This document shows positions 60,467 through 64,000 of a stretch of DNA of 64,000 nt, in pieces. This DNA comes from Pedobacter suwonensis. GTDB taxonomy: Bacteria > Bacteroidota > Bacteroidia > Sphingobacteriales > Sphingobacteriaceae. The notes under the pieces were generated by a model. The model made no database searches. It had not been told where the DNA came from and was given only the letters and a program-made list of their open reading frames with translations. Within the stretch, counting starts at the first letter, position 1. Each line of letters opens with the position of its first letter. A program made the translations under genes and the position numbers. The stretch lies in assembly GCF_900111825.1 (NCBI RefSeq), contig NZ_FOJM01000001.1, forward strand, positions 1 to 64,000, written 5' to 3'.

Positions 60467-60936
60467 TTTTAATACTTAATTATAGTTCTAGTTGTCACAT
60501 CGAGCTTGCCGAAACGCCTTTTAAACATCCACAAGAGGTTCTTCGGCAATCAACCATTGACAGAATCTACTACTACTGGTCTTAGCGTCTCGCTAAGACC
60601 TTTTAATTGCTATATAGCGGCGGATTAGTGCGGAGGATTTCGATCAATGCCATTTTACTTTATGTTTCCAATAGTGAGTGTTATAATTGTTATACTCTTC
60701 TATATCGGGACTTGGTGATGTAAATTTATTTGTCAGAAGTCAGGAGACCTGGTCAGCAGGTATAAAGCCGACAATTTTGAACGCCGGACTTCTGAGGTTT
60801 TAGGTAATGAATAAGGCAAGAGTTCAAGAACTATTGCTGAAAGATATGATGCATATGTTCTGACCGCTCAAACTTCCTACTTTCGGACATCTGACCCAGA
60901 CTTTTCCAAACATTAAAGATCTAAATAAATACCTTG
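60467..60936. other. Intergenic region with repeat fragment and terminator
   Basis: About 470 bp without a gene. It holds GAGCTTGCCGAAACGCC and CTTCGGCAATCAACCATTGAC (60500-60565), relatives of the extragenic repeat also glimpsed near 36.2 kb, then a terminator (60578-60606), then unremarkable sequence up to the SCO promoter. Confidence 0.5.
60578..60606 (+). terminator. Rho-independent terminator after phosphomutase
   Basis: Perfect 10-bp stem GGTCTTAGCG / CGCTAAGACC with loop TCT followed by TTTTAATT, 111 bp beyond the mutase stop. Confidence 0.75.
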
Positions 60937-60944
60937 TATATTTG
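60937..60944 (+). promoter_or_regulatory. -7 promoter element of SCO gene
   Basis: TATATTTG is an exact TAnnTTTG match, 18 bases before the ATG at 60963, the same spacing as at the Tet-like exporter gene. No -33 TTG at the ideal place. Confidence 0.55.
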
Positions 60945-60962
60945 CATCTTTAAAATAAGATC

Positions 60963-61613
60963 ATGAATAAAATCACAATTTATTTAGCTACGTCCCTGCT
61001 AGCTGTTTCTATATTTTCGGCTTGTAAACAAGAAAGAAAGCTTCCATTTTATGGAGAACGCCATGCAGAAACCGTTAAAGATGCTGCAGGTGTAGAGAAA
61101 ATTGACACCGTTTATCAAACCATTCCTGCCTGGTCTTTCCTGAACCAGGATAGTGTGATCACCACAAATAAAGCTACTGATGGAAAGGTTTATGTCGCCG
61201 ATTTCTTTTTTACTTCCTGCACCACCATCTGCCCTACCATGCACCGCAATTTAATGACGGTTTACAATGATTTTAAAGCCAATCCAGACGTAATGTTTGT
61301 ATCACACACGATTGATTTTAAATATGATAAGCCTCATGTTCTTAAAAAATATGCTCAGAAGCTAGGTGTTGATGGTCCTAAATGGTTATTTCTTTACGGA
61401 ACAAAAGATAGCGTATATACCTTGGCCGAAAAGAACTACTTAGTTGCTGTTGGCGAAGACAATACGGCTAAAGATGGTTATATCCACCAGGGTTATCTGG
61501 TTTTGATTGATAAAGACAGACGGATCCGCGGCGCTTATGATGGTGCTAAAGCAGACCAGGTAGCGCAATTGAAAAAAGATATTCCGGTTTTACTGGCAGA
61601 GTATAAAAAGTAA
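60963..61613 (+). CDS. SCO1/SenC family lipoprotein
   Basis: A 216-residue periplasmic-facing thioredoxin-fold protein that delivers copper to, or reduces, the CuA site of cytochrome c oxidase. A lipoprotein signal ends at FSAC (Cys21). The copper-binding CxxxC is Cys86-Cys90 in SCTTICPTM, with His175 in DGYIHQGYLV as the third ligand. It is followed 53 bp later by a cytochrome c lipoprotein gene on the same strand, supporting a respiratory role. ATG start; promoter element directly upstream. Confidence 0.93.
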   Translation: MNKITIYLATSLLAVSIFSACKQERKLPFYGERHAETVKDAAGVEKIDTVYQTIPAWSFLNQDSVITTNKATDGKVYVADFFFTSCTTICPTMHRNLMTVYNDFKANPDVMFVSHTIDFKYDKPHVLKKYAQKLGVDGPKWLFLYGTKDSVYTLAEKNYLVAVGEDNTAKDGYIHQGYLVLIDKDRRIRGAYDGAKADQVAQLKKDIPVLLAEYKK

Positions 61614-61666
61614 TCATCAGTCTTCATCTCTATCCGTTAGGGATGAAGATTTTACAATAAACATCC

Positions 61667-62089
61667 ATGCGTAAGTACATTATCAATGCACTCTTTTTTA
61701 TCTCACTGGTTGGCATTATCGTTTCCTGCCAGAATCAGGAAACCATTGACCTACAGAACTACATGTCGAATGGAAAAGATATCTATAAAACTAAATGTCA
61801 GAACTGCCATGGTGAAAATGGTGAGGGTTTGGGTCAGCTCGCTCCCCCGTTAACTGATTCTGTGTTTTTAAAGGCAAATAAATCCCGTTTAGCGTGTTTC
61901 ATTAAAAATGGAGTAAATGAATCATTAGTTGTTAACGGGAAAGAATACATGGAAAAAATGCCTGCTTTTCCGGAACTGGCTGATATTGATGTGGCGCAGG
62001 TAATGGTTTACATTACCAATTCATTTGGCAATAAGCAGGGATTTGTGCCTTACTCGCAGGTTTCAACAGATTTGGAGAATTGCAAGTAA
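61667..62089 (+). CDS. c-type cytochrome lipoprotein
   Basis: A 140-residue exported mono-haem cytochrome. The signal peptide has a lipobox VSC (Cys21), the haem site is CQNCH (Cys44, Cys47, His48), and the distal methionine is probably Met98 in EKMPAFPEL. The size and GENGEGLGQLAPPL after the haem site are typical of class I cytochromes in the outer leaflet or periplasm. It is likely co-transcribed with the SCO gene and may serve as an electron shuttle. ATG start. Confidence 0.92.
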   Translation: MRKYIINALFFISLVGIIVSCQNQETIDLQNYMSNGKDIYKTKCQNCHGENGEGLGQLAPPLTDSVFLKANKSRLACFIKNGVNESLVVNGKEYMEKMPAFPELADIDVAQVMVYITNSFGNKQGFVPYSQVSTDLENCK

Positions 62090-62110
62090 ATATTATTACG
62101 TATATTTAAA

Positions 62111-62352
62111 GTGACAACGATAACTCTTCAAGTTCCAGATAGCTTAGGTAGGCATGAGCATGATACGGTACATTTTATCGCAGCAAAGCTGTATGAATCT
62201 GGAAAATTATCATTGGGTCAAGCTGCTGCTATGGCTGACTTATCTGTACGTATCTTTTCTGAATTACTTTCAGATTATGATGTTCGTTAATCAATTATTC
62301 TGTTTCAGAAATGTTAAAAGATGCAGGAAAAATAAGAAATCGTAATCGCTGA
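62111..62352 (+). pseudogene. UPF0175-type antitoxin, frameshifted
   Basis: From a GTG at 62111 the frame gives MTTITLQVPDSLGRHEHD, then FIAAKLYESGKLSLGQAAAM, a clear UPF0175 antitoxin, and hits TAA at 62288-62290 after 59 codons. The other frame continues LINYSVSEMLKDAGKIRN to TGA at 62350-62352. Restoring one T at the GTTCG near 62285 joins them into an 80-residue protein of normal family length. The 3' end overlaps the start of the PIN toxin remnant, the usual arrangement. Confidence 0.75.
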
Positions 62353-62768
62353 TACAACCTGTTTCATTTTATTGGAAAATATCGGAGAGCTTAATCTTTT
62401 AAAATCTCTTAGTCACCACAACTATAATCGCAAAGGAATTTGGTTCCCCTTTGCCTGATTGGATTGAAATCAGCACACCAAAAAACATTTCATTTCAAAA
62501 TTCCCTGGATCTCGAGGCTGGTGAAGCAAGTGCTATTGCATTAGCAACAGAATCAGAAAGTTCTCATCTCATTTTAGATGATAATAAGGTGAGAAAAACA
62601 GCCGAACGGTTACAGCTTCTTTACACGGGTACATTAGGCATAATTTTAAAGGCAAAAAATGTTGGTTTGATTACTTCAGTTAAACCTGTCTTTCAAAAAA
62701 TACAACGGACAAATTTTAGATTTTCTCAAAAGGTGCTAAATGAAATATATGCATTCGCTAATGAATAG
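62339..62768 (+). pseudogene. PIN-domain toxin (DUF3368-like), broken
   Basis: The N-terminal frame reads IVIADTTCFILLENIGELNL, with the first PIN Asp, but has no ATG (ATC stands where ATG would be expected) and loses frame after LLKSL. The other frame resumes with IIAKEFGSPLPDWIEI and continues through LEAGEASAIALATE, LILDDNKVRKTAERL and TGTLGIILKAK to TAG at 62768. A one-base insertion near 62415 would explain it. Conserved acids remain in the pieces, but no intact toxin can be made by normal translation. The last 105 codons are open from 62451. Confidence 0.75.
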
Positions 62769-62808
62769 TATTATGACTATTGTAATAAAAAACCCATCTT
62801 TGCGCAAA

Positions 62809-63202
62809 ATGCAGGTTGTTCTATCGCTGTTCCGAATAAAATCGGAAGAGAGGAAAGTCCGGGCAACGCAGGGCATCCCGCTTTCTAACGGAAAGGGGTT
62901 CAGGAATGAAAACCTGGACCACGGATTAGTGCAACAGAAAATATACCGTCCCGGTTTTACATCGGGATAAGGGTGAAAACGTGCGGTAAGAGCGCACGAG
63001 CATTGCAGGCGACTGCAGTGGTTTGTAAACCCCGGGAGTTGAAAGACCAAATAGGCTAACATCCTGACTTACCGTCGGGATAAAGGGCTGCCCGTCCGAT
63101 GTTAGTGGGTAGGTCGTTAGAGATAAACGGCAACGTTTATAGTAGATAAATGATAGAAATCCTGAGCGATCAGGAGACAGAACCCGGCTTATAGACCTGC
63201 AT
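62809..63202 (+). ncRNA. rnpB: RNase P RNA (class A)
   Basis: Catalytic RNA that matures tRNA 5' ends. The conserved core is unmistakable: GAGGAAAGTCCGGGC near 62850 and ACAGAACCCGGCTTAT near 63178, which form P4. The ends pair as P1 (ATGCAGGT 62809-62816 with ACCTGCAT 63195-63202). GGGTGAAACGTGC-like and GTAAACCCCG stretches lie between. A run of T follows directly. The size of about 394 nt is normal for Bacteroidota. It sits 5 bp from the convergent ppk2 stop. Confidence 0.95.
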
Positions 63203-63207
63203 TTTTT

Positions 63208-64000
63208 TTACTCACTTAATAAAATGCGCTTGGCTTCGCCAAGTTTAGCATCTTCCGCCTCACCTAATACAGGAAATTTCAAATCGAGGCTTTTTAATTT
63301 GTCTTCAATAATTTCGCTTATTGCCAGCCTGGCGAACCATTTTTTATCAGCAGGAATAATGTGCCAGGGCGATTCCGGTGTGCTGGTTTCGTTAATTGCA
63401 CGTTCGTAGGCATTCATATATTGATCCCATAATGCCCTTTCTTCAATGTCTCCTGAAGAAAATTTCCAGTTTTTGGTGGGGTCATCAATACGTTCTAAAA
63501 AGCGTTTTTTTTGCTCATCCCGGCTTACATTTAAAAAAAACTTTAAAACAACTGTTCCATTGGCGGATAAATGTTCTTCGAAATTTTTAATGCTCTTATA
63601 ACGCTGTTGCCAGAAATTTTTGCTGATCTTTTTAACATCACTAAGGCCTGGTATATTTTCGTTTAAAATATATTCGGGATGCACCTTGCAAACCAATACA
63701 TTTTCATAGTGGGAACGGTTATGGATCCCGATTCGTCCACGTTCAGGCAGCGCCTTATAATGTCGCCACAAAAAATCGTGCTCATATTCTTTTTGCGTAG
63801 GCGTTTTAAAGCTATAAACCTGACATCCCTGTGGGTTTAGCCCGCTCATTACATGCTCAATAGCGCTATCTTTACCGGCAGCATCCATAGCCTGGAAAAT
63901 AATCAGTACCGCATGTTTCGCGGAGGCATACAATTTTTCCTGTAAATGACTCAGCGATATTTTCGAGTTTACCAGGGCATCTTTCGCTTTTTCTTTGTTA
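63208..64000 (-). CDS. Polyphosphate kinase 2 family, 5' end cut off
   Basis: PPK2-type polyphosphate:nucleotide phosphotransferase, truncated by the window end; the frame stays open to base 64000, upstream of an internal TTG at 63933. Walker A is AMDAAGKDSAIEHV; the lid region has GIHNRSHYENVLV (Arg and His of the substrate site) and the Walker B strand is VVLKFFLNVSRDEQKKR. NWKFSSGDIEERALWDQY is a PPK2 block. It would use polyphosphate to phosphorylate AMP, ADP or GDP; the subclass is not determinable from the part seen. It ends 5 bp from rnpB on the opposite strand. Confidence 0.92.
   Translation of the reverse strand, partial: NKEKAKDALVNSKISLSHLQEKLYASAKHAVLIIFQAMDAAGKDSAIEHVMSGLNPQGCQVYSFKTPTQKEYEHDFLWRHYKALPERGRIGIHNRSHYENVLVCKVHPEYILNENIPGLSDVKKISKNFWQQRYKSIKNFEEHLSANGTVVLKFFLNVSRDEQKKRFLERIDDPTKNWKFSSGDIEERALWDQYMNAYERAINETSTPESPWHIIPADKKWFARLAISEIIEDKLKSLDLKFPVLGEAEDAKLGEAKRILLSE

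Overview
The window looks like a chromosomal segment of a Bacteroidota bacterium, most likely Sphingobacteriaceae (Pedobacter or a close relative). This is inferred from protein character (two-ORF ISAon1-like IS, OmpA with thrombospondin-3 repeats, WbqC family, exonuclease-RecQ-UvrD fusion), from A+T-rich intergenic DNA with few Shine-Dalgarno sites, and from recurrent TAnnTTTG promoter -7 elements, which are characteristic of the phylum. No rRNA operon, CRISPR array or complete prophage is visible.

Layout. 1-1.74 kb: an IS1182-type element next to an MFS gene. 3-5.5 kb: hemF, nfi and an unknown gene. 5.7-10.5 kb: one giant gene fusing a DEDD exonuclease, RecQ and a UvrD-like helicase. 10.6-15.6 kb: two related periplasmic TPR proteins and gyrA. 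16-18.8 kb: a Tet-like exporter and PIN-PhoH. 18.8-19.5 kb: no protein gene, but a complete promoter-hairpins-terminator unit for a probable structured RNA of about 400 nt, beside a cluster of DnaA-box-like 9-mers. 19.5-27 kb: FUSC protein, ohr, bioB, two Mg transporters (mgtE, corA), and a parDE module whose antitoxin is frameshifted. 27-39.9 kb: housekeeping genes (acyltransferase, glycosyltransferase, aroQ, xerD, prmC, ribD, DMT transporter, YigZ, nucleoside phosphorylase, galM/galK, SpoU methylase). 40-43 kb: an OmpA protein and a DEAD-box-like protein with degraded catalytic motifs. 43.3-43.7 kb: a 53-codon ORF followed directly by a tRNA-like fold with anticodon CAU, hairpins and a terminator. 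44-53.7 kb: S66 peptidase, an intact DUF2683/YoeB module, Hsp20, thioesterase, folB plus a GlcD-like oxidase, acyl-CoA dehydrogenase, small envelope genes. 54-55.5 kb: an ISL3/ISAon1-type IS with perfect 8-bp target duplication, whose transposase carries an in-frame amber stop. 55.6-58.4 kb: lysA and lysC flanking two tiny overlapping membrane-protein genes. 58.7-64 kb: phosphohexomutase, SCO protein plus cytochrome c, a decayed UPF0175/PIN toxin-antitoxin pair, rnpB and a ppk2 gene cut by the window end.

Themes. Biosynthetic genes occur singly or in pairs rather than long operons. lysA and lysC serve the aspartate/lysine pathway; galM and galK are divergent; the SCO and cytochrome c genes suggest respiratory copper handling. 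Intergenic DNA is rich in hairpin-forming extragenic repeats ending in CGAAATGACG, one of which took the ISL3 insertion. Three small addiction or restriction-like loci are broken by single-nucleotide lesions or truncation, while the surrounding long genes are intact.

All coordinates, motifs and folds were read by eye. Family names come from recognition of conserved motifs, not from database searches. Several starts were moved from TTG codons to downstream ATG codons for reasons given in the entries.
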